Origin: Bacillus timonensis
GTDB lineage: Bacteria > Bacillota > Bacilli > Bacillales > Bacillaceae_L
DNA: 64,000 bases
Direction of reading: 5' to 3'
Assembly (NCBI RefSeq): GCF_000285535.1
Contig: NZ_HE610985.1
Location: forward strand, 903,134 to 967,133
Shown: positions 35,223 to 44,361 of the stretch, piece after piece
Layout of the letters: each line of letters starts with the position of its first letter
Numbering within the stretch: the stretch's first letter is position 1
The notes under the pieces: model-generated
What the model was told of the DNA's origin: nothing
The model's database searches: none
The model's input: the letters and a program-made list of their open reading frames with translations, nothing else
Position numbers and translations under genes: made by a program

Positions 35223-35387
35223 ATGAAAAAAGAAAAACATAATCTTTTCGACCCAAATGATACATATGGAGTATTAAAATCTGAGATGGAAGTTGATTCA
35301 GATGTCAATGAGGACATGAATCGCGAAAGATTACTAGATGACTCTGTTGAAGCGTTTATAAAATCAAAAAAGAACCTACCTCAATAG
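35223..35387 (+). CDS. Small hydrophilic acidic protein, 54 residues
   Basis: Short ORF MKKEKHNLFDPNDTYGVLKS through NLPQ, with AAGGAGTG exactly 7 nt before the ATG. It has many Asp/Glu/Lys, no Cys and no hydrophobic helix. It follows the DUF2164 gene by 49 nt and may be co-transcribed. I do not recognise the family; it could be spore-related. Confidence 0.6.
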   Translation: MKKEKHNLFDPNDTYGVLKSEMEVDSDVNEDMNRERLLDDSVEAFIKSKKNLPQ

Positions 35388-35489
35388 TTCTCTTTTAACT
35401 AGTGGGATTCCTTTTAGGGTGAAAGAAATTTTTCAATGGTTTCAGGGACAATTCAAGTACTGATTGTTTTCGAAAGTCATCGAGGTTTG

Positions 35490-35801
35490 TTCTCGCTGAC
35501 ATTTCGTTTCGATTCTGAGAAGGATTTGGCTCTGAGAACGGTTCTCGCGGACACATTGTTTGGCTATCTGGTATGATTTGTTTTCGAGACTCCTTCTCGC
35601 GGACACTTCGCTTCGCTATTGAGCAGGTTTTGGCTTTGAGACCTCTTCTCAAAGAAACTTTGCTTTGCTATTGAGTATGATTTGTCTCCGAGACCACTTC
35701 TCAAAGACACTTCGCTTCGCTATTGAGTATGATTTGTCTCTGAGACTCCTTCTCACGGACAAATCGTATAGTATTTTAACAAGTTGTGTCTCCGACGCCC
35801 C
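35490..35801. repeat. Six contiguous copies of a 52-bp tandem repeat
   Basis: Units begin with TTCTC at 35490, 35542, 35594, 35646, 35698 and 35750, each exactly 52 bp apart. The best-conserved parts are GACACTTCGCTTCGCTATTG and the GAGAC...TTCTC joint, which is palindromic in unit one (GAGAAC-G-GTTCTC). Outer units are more diverged, and a degenerate seventh copy may precede 35490. No spacers separate the units. Confidence 0.85.
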
Positions 35802-35814
35802 CTTTACAAAAAAA

Positions 35815-35848
35815 CAAGCCATAATGCCCAGATAGCATTATGGCTTTT
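35815..35848. terminator. Terminator of the MFS gene (bidirectional)
   Basis: Stem GCCATAATGC/GCATTATGGC with a short loop, A7 on the left and TTTTCC on the right. Confidence 0.8.
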
Positions 35849-35851
35849 CCT

Positions 35852-37207
35852 TTACCATTGTTCCGTCCTCAACTTTTGATTTGTCACATAAAACATTCCA
35901 GGAATGATAACCAAAGAGACAGCCAACAAAATGAGGGTCATTGAATTTTTACTAGTGTCATTTAGGCCCCTTGCAAAAACAACACCATAAACGCTTGAGG
36001 CTAGAATATTTCCGATAAACCTTGAAGTCATTAACAAACCTGATGCAATTCCAGATTGAGCAACACTGATAAATGTATATAAAAGGTTTTGAAGGCTAAT
36101 GTTCATCAGTCCGTTACTTATTCCAAACACCGCCAAAACCACGATGATCCATAATAGTGAAGAATTTTTCGTTGTTATAAAGAGGAATGCGACTCCTACT
36201 ATTCCAAATAATGTTCCAAAAAGTAATGGAACTCGGTACCCCACTCTTTCCGCCCATCTTGTTGCAAGTGGTGTTGTCATCATCGCAAATACTGATAACG
36301 ACAACATCATCAATCCTGTATATTCGGAACCTAACTCAATAACCTTCTGTAAGTAGGTAGGCGCAAACAGCAAGATTGAGAAAAATATCAATGTTGAAAG
36401 GATATACTGTGCGTAAACAACGGTAATAATCGGATTTTTTCTTAAAAACACAACATTAATCAATGGTTCGGCTTTCTTCTTTTCGTACATATAAAAAAGA
36501 ACCGTCAAACCAATCGAAAGAATCAAGGACCATAAAGTAAATCCACCTTCCAATGATAGCAAAAAGAACATCCAACTTGTGATAAAAGCACTGAAAAGCA
36601 GCATTCCGATGACATCCCATGTAAAAACGGCATCTTTCGTTGGCTCATCTTTTGGGATATTAAACCATATTAAAAATGCTGACAGAAAAATAACCGGAAG
36701 ATTGACATAAAAAATAACTGGCCAACCTCCATATTGAATCAGCAGTCCACTTATCGTGGGTCCAAATGCAGCGGAGGTTGTTGCAAACACCGCCAATGTA
36801 CCAATGACACGATTTTGATTTTCTTTAATATACAAACGGACCATTCCTATCCCTGCTGGGTAAAGAGCGGATGTACCAATTGCTTGTATCAATCTCATGC
36901 TTAAAAGCATCAACATACTTTTCGACAATGGTGCAAGTACAGATGAAATCAAGACAAGGAATAGTCCGATGAGAAAAATCCTCTTCCTTCCATAATGGTC
37001 GCTAAGTCTTCCAACAATTGGTAAAAAAATAGCACTTACAATAAAGTAGGAAGCAATTAACCACGAAATATCAGTTGATGAAAGGTCGAAATCTTGTTGA
37101 ATGGATGGTAAAGCTACTGTAATCATCGTTGTATTCAGTGGATTTAATATCGCCCCCAAGGCAATTGCCAGTATGACGAATGTTGGTTTTTTTATCGTAT
37201 GAGACAT
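35852..37207 (-). CDS. MFS transporter, DHA2-type multidrug efflux
   Basis: 451-residue drug:proton antiporter with 12-14 membrane segments. Family motifs are GAILNPLNTTMITVALPSI in helix 1, GRLSDHYGRKRIFLIG as motif A and GGWPVIFYVNLPVIF near helix 6. It starts at ATG 37207 behind AAGGGGA. It is monocistronic, bounded by a bidirectional terminator; no local regulator gene is adjacent. Confidence 0.9.
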   Translation of the reverse strand: MSHTIKKPTFVILAIALGAILNPLNTTMITVALPSIQQDFDLSSTDISWLIASYFIVSAIFLPIVGRLSDHYGRKRIFLIGLFLVLISSVLAPLSKSMLMLLSMRLIQAIGTSALYPAGIGMVRLYIKENQNRVIGTLAVFATTSAAFGPTISGLLIQYGGWPVIFYVNLPVIFLSAFLIWFNIPKDEPTKDAVFTWDVIGMLLFSAFITSWMFFLLSLEGGFTLWSLILSIGLTVLFYMYEKKKAEPLINVVFLRKNPIITVVYAQYILSTLIFFSILLFAPTYLQKVIELGSEYTGLMMLSLSVFAMMTTPLATRWAERVGYRVPLLFGTLFGIVGVAFLFITTKNSSLLWIIVVLAVFGISNGLMNISLQNLLYTFISVAQSGIASGLLMTSRFIGNILASSVYGVVFARGLNDTSKNSMTLILLAVSLVIIPGMFYVTNQKLRTEQW

Positions 37208-37350
37208 TGTATATTCCCCTTTTATCTAAGTGTAATAAGTGTATCATACAAAGAATTAGGACGGAGAGAATATACAAATTCTATAAAAAAATGGATAATC
37301 TCATTCCTGTCGTAAAAGCTACAAATAGACTTTAGAAATGGGGGATTGGT

Positions 37351-37527
37351 ATGTTAAGTAGAGCAACAAAAATTACTACACTGTTCTGGATTGCGATTCT
37401 AGGAGTTATTTTAACAACCATATACACGATTGTAATTATGATTCAGGGTAGTAAAACGATGAAGATGATTCGCTACATTTATAATCAAAATAAAAAACGT
37501 GGGGAACAAGAAAATCGCGAGGAATGA
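37351..37527 (+). CDS. Small single-span membrane protein, 58 residues
   Basis: One hydrophobic helix (LFWIAILGVILTTIYTIVIM) follows a short N-terminus (MLSRATKITT), and a basic tail (RYIYNQNKKRGEQENREE) follows it. GGGGGA lies 5-6 nt before ATG 37351, and the stop lies in the loop of a terminator hairpin. I do not recognise the family. Confidence 0.6.
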   Translation: MLSRATKITTLFWIAILGVILTTIYTIVIMIQGSKTMKMIRYIYNQNKKRGEQENREE

Positions 37528-37545
37528 CCCTCGCGATTTATTTCT
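37511..37545. terminator. Bidirectional terminator between the small membrane protein and the ABC1 gene
   Basis: Stem AAATCGCGAGG/CCTCGCGATTT around the TGA-containing loop, followed by ATTTCTCCTTTTT on the plus strand. Confidence 0.75.
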
Positions 37546-37551
37546 CCTTTT

Positions 37552-39165
37552 TCATCTCCGTTTTTCGTGCATATATTTCATCCATTTTTTCTGTTTTTGA
37601 GTCACTATTATATAGCCCATTCCAGATAAAGCTGTGAGCCCAACCGCAAAGTTTACTAGCATTGAATGCAAAGTAAAAATACCTGCAGCAATTCCACCAA
37701 AACCGAGTAAGAATAACTCAAACAAATGCTTCTTATGACTTTCATAGATTCTAAATTGAAATTCTCTTCTTTGTTCAAGTTCCTTCAAATCCTCTAGTTT
37801 CTGGGGCAACTCTAAAAATTCTTGAACGGAATGAAAAATTTTAAATACGGGAAGCGCCTGAAACCATTTCCAGACAAATGACCATTTCTGATTGCCATCT
37901 TTGTTCAACCATTTTATAAACCCAGGCTTTACTGTATCTAATACCTCTTCTTCAGAAATTAGATTCAATATGATTCCTTCGACTGCTACGAAAGAGCGAC
38001 CTAAAAAGACGAATCGTGTTGGGACCTGGATTGGGAGCGCTTGAACGATGTCATTCATTTCACGTTTAAAAGCAATCAGGTCAATTTCTTTTATTTGGGA
38101 CAGATCAAATGACATGATTTGTCCAAGTAATTTCTCCATTGTACGATGATCAGCCTCAGGTAGTAAAAATCCTAATTGTGATAAACAATCAACCGTTCGC
38201 GAATAATTTTTTGTAAGAATACTTTCAACCAAACCTTGAAAATTCGCAGCATCTTTCTTCGAGAGTTCCCCAACCATACCGAAGTCAAGCAGAATAATTT
38301 TACCATCCTTTGATAAAAGAACATTACCTGGATGAGGGTCTGCATGAAACAAGCCTGGTTCCAGCCACTGTGGAAGGAAGAGCTCCATTAAATTCTGGGT
38401 TAACCTCTTTCGGTCAAAGAGTTCCACATCTTCAATATCCGAAATCTTAATTCCTTCTACCCATTCCATAACAAGGACATTCGTTGTACTGTACGTTGGG
38501 TACGTATTTGGAATTCTGACATTTTCCATTTCTCTAAATCGGTGCCTAAAGGACGCTAGGTTTTGAAGTTCCTTCGTATAATCCAGTTCCCGCTCAATCA
38601 CTTGCTTGATTTCCTGAAACAAGACCTTAAAATTGATAAACCCCTTCGGAATCGGCGCAAAATGATCTGCAAACCAAATAATGATAGCTAATGTACGGAA
38701 ATCCGTTTTAAGAATCGATTGAATATAGGGTCTTTGGACTTTTATCGCAACTGTTTCTCCGGTTTTTAATACCCCCTTATATACTTCCCCTATCGAGGCA
38801 GATGCAATTGCTTCTGTTTCAATTGAATCCAAAATTGCATAAATAGGAGACCCCCAGTTTTTCACGAGAATTTCCTCAATATCTTTCCAATTTGAAGGAG
38901 GTACCTTATCAGCAAGGTCTTGAATTTGCTTAATAAAGGGGGTAGGCAATAGGTCAGCCCTTGTTCCCAAAATTTGTCCGACTTTTATAAGTAAACCTTC
39001 CAATTCAAATAAGGTTTTACGAAACCTTGCACCGATTTCCTCCCAAAGTCTATCCCAATCAGCTTGAGGCTTTTTTCGTATTTTATACCAGTAGATTTTC
39101 ATAAAAATTACAATAGCCAGCGAAAGAACCTTTGTCATCCGAACCAACTTATTTTTCGTTTTCAT
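37552..39165 (-). CDS. ABC1/UbiB/AarF family atypical kinase
   Basis: 537-residue protein of the ADCK/UbiB family. The KxGQ motif is LLIKVGQILGTRADLLP, the Ala-rich loop is IASASIGEVYKG, the lysine is in VAIKVQRP, and the catalytic and metal loops are LFHADPHPGNVLL and ILLDFGMVG. Two C-terminal hydrophobic helices (about residues 480-525) anchor it in the membrane. Related proteins support isoprenoid-lipid metabolism; B. subtilis makes menaquinone, so a role there is possible. ATG 39165 has only a weak GAGTGA site. Confidence 0.9.
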   Translation of the reverse strand: MKTKNKLVRMTKVLSLAIVIFMKIYWYKIRKKPQADWDRLWEEIGARFRKTLFELEGLLIKVGQILGTRADLLPTPFIKQIQDLADKVPPSNWKDIEEILVKNWGSPIYAILDSIETEAIASASIGEVYKGVLKTGETVAIKVQRPYIQSILKTDFRTLAIIIWFADHFAPIPKGFINFKVLFQEIKQVIERELDYTKELQNLASFRHRFREMENVRIPNTYPTYSTTNVLVMEWVEGIKISDIEDVELFDRKRLTQNLMELFLPQWLEPGLFHADPHPGNVLLSKDGKIILLDFGMVGELSKKDAANFQGLVESILTKNYSRTVDCLSQLGFLLPEADHRTMEKLLGQIMSFDLSQIKEIDLIAFKREMNDIVQALPIQVPTRFVFLGRSFVAVEGIILNLISEEEVLDTVKPGFIKWLNKDGNQKWSFVWKWFQALPVFKIFHSVQEFLELPQKLEDLKELEQRREFQFRIYESHKKHLFELFLLGFGGIAAGIFTLHSMLVNFAVGLTALSGMGYIIVTQKQKKWMKYMHEKRR

Positions 39166-39216
39166 TTTTTAAATCACTCGTTTCACTAACGTTTCTATTA
39201 CAAATACTTCAATACA

Positions 39217-39250
39217 AAAAGCATTTCTCCTTTAATAAAGAAATGCTTTT
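39217..39250. terminator. Terminator of the ribose-type ABC operon
   Basis: Perfect stem AAAAGCATTTC/GAAATGCTTTT with a 12-nt loop, flanked by A and T tracts, immediately after the permease stop on the minus strand. Confidence 0.85.
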
Positions 39251-39264
39251 CGTGAACAGATTCT

Positions 39265-40323
39265 TTATGACGTTTTTTCTTTCTTCTGCAATAAAACAGC
39301 TGCGATTACGATAACACCTTTAAATGCTTCCCTTAAAAATGGAGGAACCCCGAAAAGGTTAAGGAGATTATTCATAACAGCTATAATTAACATACCGTAG
39401 ACTGTTCCCAGGATAAATCCTCTTCCCCCCATCATATTTGTTCCACCAACAACTGCTGCAGCGATTGCATCCATTTCCATCCCTCTTCCTGCATTTGAAA
39501 AGTCCATTGAACCAATGCGAGAAACTTGGATAATTGCCGCAATCGAAACAAGCAGCCCCATTAATGCGTATACACGTAGTTTCACTTTTTCTACATTAAT
39601 ACCGGATAGTTTAGCGGCTCTTTCATTTGATCCAACTGCAATAATATGTCTTCCAAACGTTGTTCTTTTCGATACATAGTAAAGGATATAGGCAATGACC
39701 GCCCAATAAACAATTGGCATTATCATATAATTTCCGATTTTAAAGCTTGCAATCTGTAAAAACTCTACTGGAACAGTGGGATTATACCCTTGCATAAAGT
39801 GCTGGGTTACACTTCTAAATATCATCATTGCACCTAATGTAGCAATGAACGGGGGTACATTTCCCTTTGTAATACTAACTCCAATCAGTGAACCTAAAAG
39901 ATAACCTGCTAGTAAAACCAATAGAATGGTAATGATAAATCCAGGAACACCCGTTATTCCAACTAACCCCAGGAATCCTTTTGTACCGGTATCTAGGAGC
40001 ATCATTGAAAAGGCACCTGTAACGACCAGTGTAGAACCAACTGCTAAGTCAATTCCACCTGTCATAATAACAAACGTCATTCCTAAGGCAACAATGGCTG
40101 TACCTGCATTATTTCGTAAAATATTTATCCAGTTGTTGATCCACGATTGAAACCATTCCCCAAATGAATCATAATCGAAACCTAAAACAAAGGTTTGTAA
40201 AATAATCATAATGATTAACGCAATTGCGATACTAAACAATGGATCATTTGTCCATTTATATGTAAACCAACCAAAAAAGTTTTTCTTATTAGTAATCACT
40301 GTATTGTCGATACTCGGCTTCAT
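39265..40323 (-). CDS. Ribose-type sugar ABC transporter permease (RbsC-like)
   Basis: 352-residue permease with about ten membrane segments. The family signature AIGLVFVI-type region appears here as VALGMTFVIMTGGIDLAVGST, and the second half carries AAAVVGGTNMMGGRGFILGTVYG. It starts at ATG 40323 behind GAGGTAAGC, only 1 nt after the ATPase stop, so it is coupled to that gene. The substrate is unknown; the associated Gfo/Idh/MocA dehydrogenase suggests a sugar or polyol other than ribose. Confidence 0.92.
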   Translation of the reverse strand: MKPSIDNTVITNKKNFFGWFTYKWTNDPLFSIAIALIIMIILQTFVLGFDYDSFGEWFQSWINNWINILRNNAGTAIVALGMTFVIMTGGIDLAVGSTLVVTGAFSMMLLDTGTKGFLGLVGITGVPGFIITILLVLLAGYLLGSLIGVSITKGNVPPFIATLGAMMIFRSVTQHFMQGYNPTVPVEFLQIASFKIGNYMIMPIVYWAVIAYILYYVSKRTTFGRHIIAVGSNERAAKLSGINVEKVKLRVYALMGLLVSIAAIIQVSRIGSMDFSNAGRGMEMDAIAAAVVGGTNMMGGRGFILGTVYGMLIIAVMNNLLNLFGVPPFLREAFKGVIVIAAVLLQKKEKTS

Positions 40324-40324
40324 A

Positions 40325-41827
40325 TTAGCTTACCTCACCCTCACTTAAATCCCCACCCGTAGCAAGACTCATGATGGAATGCTCATTCATTTTCTCTCCC
40401 GTGACCTCTCCCTGTATAATCCCATGATACATAACAATTGCTCTGTCACATACGCGTATGATCTCATTCGCTTCACTGGAAAGTACTACAACTGCAATGT
40501 TTTCTTCAGCAAGCTTCAAAATGATATCATAGATGTCTTCCTTCGCTCCTACATCAACACCTTGGGTAGGATTATCCAGGATAAGAAGTTTTGGGTTAGC
40601 CGCCAACCATTTTGCGAGGACAACCTTTTGCTGATTTCCTCCAGAGAGACTTGTTATGCTGTCAGTAAGCTCCCCCATTTTTAATCGTAATGCTTTTCTT
40701 TGCTCTTCAAAAAGCTCCTGATGCTTTTTCGTGTTAATCGTTCCCCGTCTTGATAACATTGGCCACGTGACAATGGATGCATTGTCTAATATATTCATAT
40801 CTTTAATAATCGCATTCTCTTTGCGATTTCGCGGCAAATAAGCTATGCCTTCCTTAATTGCTTTCGTCGTACTCGTTATTTTTACTTCTTTTCCATTTAG
40901 GAGAATTTTTCCGGACGTAGTCTGGTCTGCTCCAAAAATACATTGAAAGAGCTCACTTCGACCATCTCCGAGAAGACCTGTAAAACCTACAATTTCACCT
41001 GATTTAATTGAAAAACTAATATTTTTAAAGATATGACCAGAAGTTAACCCTTCTACACGGAGAATCTCATTTCCTAGTCTCTTTTCTCTTATTAAAGGTT
41101 CCGTTCTTACATCATGTCCCACCATATACCGAGCAAGATCTTTCGGAGTCACGTCACTCACATTTCCCTCTGAAACCAAATTACCATCTCGAAGCACAAG
41201 ATAGCGGTTACAAATCTCCATAACCTCATTTAATTTATGTGAAATAAAAATGATACCGACATTATGCTCTTTAAGTGTTCTCATCATCGTAAACATTCGG
41301 TCAATTTCTTGATCTGTCAAGGAAGTAGTGGGTTCATCCATTATAATAAAGGAAGCATTTGTCATCATAGCGCGGCATATTTCAACAATTTGCTTATAAG
41401 AAGCATCAAGATCTCGTACCATTTTATTTGGATCCAAATCAATGTTCATTTTAGTAAACATCTCTTTTGTTTTGTGGTACATTTTTTCTAAATCAAGACT
41501 ACCTCTTTTGGTCTTTAATTCACGTCCAAGGAACATATTTTCATAGATTGGTAAATCATTAATCAAGTTCAGCTCTTGATGAATGAAGGCAATTCCTGCA
41601 TCCTGGGATTGTGCAGGTGTTGCAAATTCCACTTGTTTCCCATCTATGAGAATAGCTCCAGAATCCATCTGCAAAACCCCGCCTAAAATATTCATGAGAG
41701 TCGACTTACCTGCACCATTTTCACCAAGTAATGCACATATTTCCCCACCATTTAAGGTAAAAGAAACATCCTTGAGTACATCATTGCTTCCAAAGGATTT
41801 TCTTATATGTTGCATCCCAATTTCCAT
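40325..41827 (-). CDS. Ribose-type sugar ABC transporter ATPase (RbsA-like)
   Basis: 500-residue protein with two fused ATPase domains. In the first, Walker A is GENGAGKST and Walker B FIIMDEPTTSL. The second has GLLGDGRSE in place of a canonical Walker A, and LSGGNQQKVVLAKWL plus LLILDNPTQGVD. This asymmetry is normal for RbsA/MglA/XylG proteins. The start at 41827 follows GGAAGTG. It is separated from the receptor gene by a 109-bp spacer with a hairpin. Confidence 0.93.
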   Translation of the reverse strand: MEIGMQHIRKSFGSNDVLKDVSFTLNGGEICALLGENGAGKSTLMNILGGVLQMDSGAILIDGKQVEFATPAQSQDAGIAFIHQELNLINDLPIYENMFLGRELKTKRGSLDLEKMYHKTKEMFTKMNIDLDPNKMVRDLDASYKQIVEICRAMMTNASFIIMDEPTTSLTDQEIDRMFTMMRTLKEHNVGIIFISHKLNEVMEICNRYLVLRDGNLVSEGNVSDVTPKDLARYMVGHDVRTEPLIREKRLGNEILRVEGLTSGHIFKNISFSIKSGEIVGFTGLLGDGRSELFQCIFGADQTTSGKILLNGKEVKITSTTKAIKEGIAYLPRNRKENAIIKDMNILDNASIVTWPMLSRRGTINTKKHQELFEEQRKALRLKMGELTDSITSLSGGNQQKVVLAKWLAANPKLLILDNPTQGVDVGAKEDIYDIILKLAEENIAVVVLSSEANEIIRVCDRAIVMYHGIIQGEVTGEKMNEHSIMSLATGGDLSEGEVS

Positions 41828-41881
41828 GTTATCACTTCCAAACCTTTAAAATCACTCCCAGTACTCACATAAAAACCTAAA

Positions 41882-41916
41882 AGAGAGAGGCTATAGCAGC
41901 ATTGCCATAGCCCTCT
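41882..41916 (-). terminator. Intercistronic hairpin between receptor and ATPase genes
   Basis: Stem AGAGGGCTATGGCA/TGCTATAGCCTCTCT (two mismatches) followed on the minus strand by CTTTTAGG and TTTTTATG. It probably acts as a partial terminator or processing site favouring receptor synthesis. Confidence 0.55.
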
Positions 41917-41936
41917 AAAATTACGAGCACAAATCT

Positions 41937-42920
41937 TTAATAAGGTGAACCCTCATCAAGGAACTCTTCATAATTGTCTCTGTCAACGATGGTTGTAGGA
42001 ATAATCGTTTCTAGTTCAACATCTTCACCTTTAAGAACCTTAACAGCAATATCTACAGCATCTTTCACCATGGCAGGGCTGTATAAAGCAGATTGAATCC
42101 AAATATCCTTATTTTCAGGCATCATGTTAAAATATTCCTGCATTCCACCACCACCGGTTACTACTTTAATATCTGTTCTTCCCGCTTCGTTGATTGCCTG
42201 TAATACCCCAATTGAAGTTTCATCATCCATGGAGTAAACAGCATCTATTTTATCTAGACTTGTTAAGATATCAGCAAAATCCTTTAAACCATCTTCTCTT
42301 GTAAATTGAGTTGCATATGTGTGAAGCTCCATATCTGGTGCAATCTCTTCAATTGTTTCAACAAAGCCTTTTTTACGTAGTTCGGAAACAGAACCGGCTG
42401 ATGGAACTTCTAAAATAACAACATTTCCATCTTTACCAACTTTATCAACAATGTAATTTGCGCCTTGAACACCCATGTCCTCGTTATCCCCAGCAACACG
42501 ATAAACACCGTCGACATCAATAGCGATATCAAAGTTAATGACTTTTATGCCCTCATCGATTGCTCTTTGAATTGGTACTTCCATACCTTCCCATTGCGGG
42601 AATGCAACAATTGCCTCTGCACCCCAAGTCATTAAATCATCTAATTGAGAAGTCATTTCAGCAGCATTACTACTTGTTTGAATTTGGTATTCAATGTCAC
42701 TGGAAAGTTCTTTTGCACGTGCCTCCGCATGGTAAGCAACTGCAGCAACCCAACCATGTGTTACAGCTGGTGCTAAAATACCAATCTTATACTTATCACC
42801 TGATTCTTTTCCCGAATCCCCACTTGTTGAGTCTCCTGTTTGTTCTGAATTACTACATGCAGCCAGAACAGGAATTAGAAGTAGAACTAACAACGATAAT
42901 AAACGTAAACCTTTTTTCAT
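41937..42920 (-). CDS. Sugar-binding lipoprotein, periplasmic-binding-protein type 1 (RbsB-like)
   Basis: 327-residue receptor. Lipoprotein signal KGLRLLSLLVLLLIPV, then LAACS with the acylated Cys; a Ser/Gly-rich linker; then the ligand-binding fold starting KIGILAPAVTHGWVAAVAYHA. Segments VINFDIAIDVDGVYRVAGDN and VYSMDDETSIGVLQAINEAG line the cleft. It starts at ATG 42920 behind GAGGGGG. It is expressed from a LacI-controlled promoter about 280 bp upstream. Confidence 0.93.
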   Translation of the reverse strand: MKKGLRLLSLLVLLLIPVLAACSNSEQTGDSTSGDSGKESGDKYKIGILAPAVTHGWVAAVAYHAEARAKELSSDIEYQIQTSSNAAEMTSQLDDLMTWGAEAIVAFPQWEGMEVPIQRAIDEGIKVINFDIAIDVDGVYRVAGDNEDMGVQGANYIVDKVGKDGNVVILEVPSAGSVSELRKKGFVETIEEIAPDMELHTYATQFTREDGLKDFADILTSLDKIDAVYSMDDETSIGVLQAINEAGRTDIKVVTGGGGMQEYFNMMPENKDIWIQSALYSPAMVKDAVDIAVKVLKGEDVELETIIPTTIVDRDNYEEFLDEGSPY

Positions 42921-43314
42921 AAAAAAATAACCCCCTCGTTTTGAACTAGTAATCTATTACAAAATAGAATTGAAACCTAAGTTTTACACAATAAAACGCT
43001 TTCATTCAGGAGTTACAATCATGTTGTTATTTAGTTTTGGATCCCTGTTGATGTAATAATGTAGAATTTTTTCAGTATACTATTCCTTCATTTAGAATGT
43101 CGCTTTTATGAAACATGTAATTGATTACTAATAAAATTAAATAATTAGTACAACCTTTGAAATAATCACTTTTTATGATCAATAGCCTATTTGTAATCCG
43201 TTACATTCATAGTATAAGATAAATAATATTCAGTCAATTAATTTTAGGTATTTATTATCATATTTTCCAAATTAGGTATAATCTTTTATGTAACACTTAT
43301 AGAGTATATGAAAT
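42921..43314 (-). promoter_or_regulatory. Control region of the ribose-type ABC operon
   Basis: 394 bp without a gene. A promoter TTGACT (43232-43237), 17 nt, TACTAT (43209-43214) starts near 43202. LacI-type palindromes follow: TGTAATCCGTTACA (43192-43205, at the start point), TGTAATTGATTACT (43116-43129) and AGTAATCTATTACA (42948-42961, near the receptor start). A cre-like CcpA site ATAAAACGCTTTCA lies at 42991-43004. The leader is about 280 nt. Confidence 0.75.
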
Positions 43315-44322
43315 CTATGCGTCAAGTAATTTCTCCACAACTCTTAGAGAAGCAACTGCCTGCTCACCAGTAACCAGAGGTTTTACGTTATTCATAATTG
43401 AATCAATAAATGCGTCAACAACACCTGTATTTGTTTGATTATCATTTGTCTGGATTGATTCTAATTCATACTTCACAATCGTGCCATCCCTCTTCTCTAT
43501 TACAAGCTGCGCATCGGAATCATGGTAGATTTTCAAGACTCCTTTTTGACAGTAGATAATCGTGGAATTGTCTTCTGAACCGTAATACGTCCAGGAAAAC
43601 GAAGCTGTTCCTAAACGACCTTTCTTCGTTTTGCATGCACACACAACATTATCACAAACCTCAATCGGGTTTCCATTACCATCAACTTTATCTAGAGCAG
43701 CATAGAAGGAATGAACTTCCTCGATTTCGTCATCTAATAAATAATGAATTAAATCAATTTTATGAATCCCTAAATCACCTGCTACACCTGAGTGAGAACG
43801 TTCTTTTTTAAAAAACCAAGTAGAGTTTGATTTGTTTACCCCCCAGCTCTCGGGTCCTTGATGACCAAAGGTAGTTTTAAAGGTTAATACCTCACCTAAT
43901 TCCTTTTTATCCAAGATTTCCTTCGCTTTTTGATGTGCTTTAGTGAAACGTTGGTTATGATCAACCATTAATTTTTTCCCTGATTTCCTTTGTGCATCCA
44001 GGATTTTCTCAGCATACTTTACATTTATGGCTAGAGGCTTTTCACATAATACATGCTTTCCGCATAACAATGCGTTGGTAGTATTAATATGATGGGCTTC
44101 ATTTGAAGAACAATCACTGATTGCAATAATTGATGGATCACCCAATAACTCCTCAACTGTTTTAACAGCGCGCCCACCAAATTCTTTCGCCAAAACTTCA
44201 GCTCGTTCGGGATTACGGTCATAAAAGATGATTTCCCCAACATGTGGATTTGCTTTATACTCTGGTGCATGTCTATACCTTGCAATGGAACCACATCCGA
44301 TAATGCCCACTTTTATACCCAT
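43315..44322 (-). CDS. Gfo/Idh/MocA family oxidoreductase of the LacI operon
   Basis: 335-residue NAD(P)-dependent dehydrogenase. Rossmann motif VGIIGCGSIARYRHAPEY, lysine motif VLCEKPLAIN, second-domain motif HSGVAGDLGIHKIDLIHYL. The start is ATG 44322, with GGGAGG 8 nt upstream; a TTG two codons earlier is too close to it. It is co-transcribed with the LacI-type gene (39-nt gap) and upstream of the importer, so it probably oxidises the imported sugar. It does not belong to the NQG(V/I)H subgroup. Confidence 0.9.
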   Translation of the reverse strand: MGIKVGIIGCGSIARYRHAPEYKANPHVGEIIFYDRNPERAEVLAKEFGGRAVKTVEELLGDPSIIAISDCSSNEAHHINTTNALLCGKHVLCEKPLAINVKYAEKILDAQRKSGKKLMVDHNQRFTKAHQKAKEILDKKELGEVLTFKTTFGHQGPESWGVNKSNSTWFFKKERSHSGVAGDLGIHKIDLIHYLLDDEIEEVHSFYAALDKVDGNGNPIEVCDNVVCACKTKKGRLGTASFSWTYYGSEDNSTIIYCQKGVLKIYHDSDAQLVIEKRDGTIVKYELESIQTNDNQTNTGVVDAFIDSIMNNVKPLVTGEQAVASLRVVEKLLDA

Positions 44323-44361
44323 GGACAAAACCTCCCTCTTCCTTTTTCTTTAAAGAAAAAC

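Larger units (their letters stand above)
35388..35851. other. 464-bp gene-free region dominated by a tandem repeat
   Basis: It holds the 52-bp tandem repeat below and then a bidirectional terminator. An 85-codon open frame crosses part of it on the minus strand, but it lacks a ribosome binding site and 52 is not a multiple of three. Confidence 0.7.

Noticed and set aside
35395-35652. 85-codon open frame on the minus strand
   Set aside because: It lies in the tandem repeat, lacks a ribosome binding site, and the 52-bp period breaks any coding frame.
35490-35801. Possible CRISPR array
   Set aside because: The 52-bp units are contiguous with no spacers, and no cas genes are present.
42921-43202. 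Riboswitch in the long leader
   Set aside because: No known conserved riboswitch core was recognised; the palindromes and the cre-like site explain the region better.
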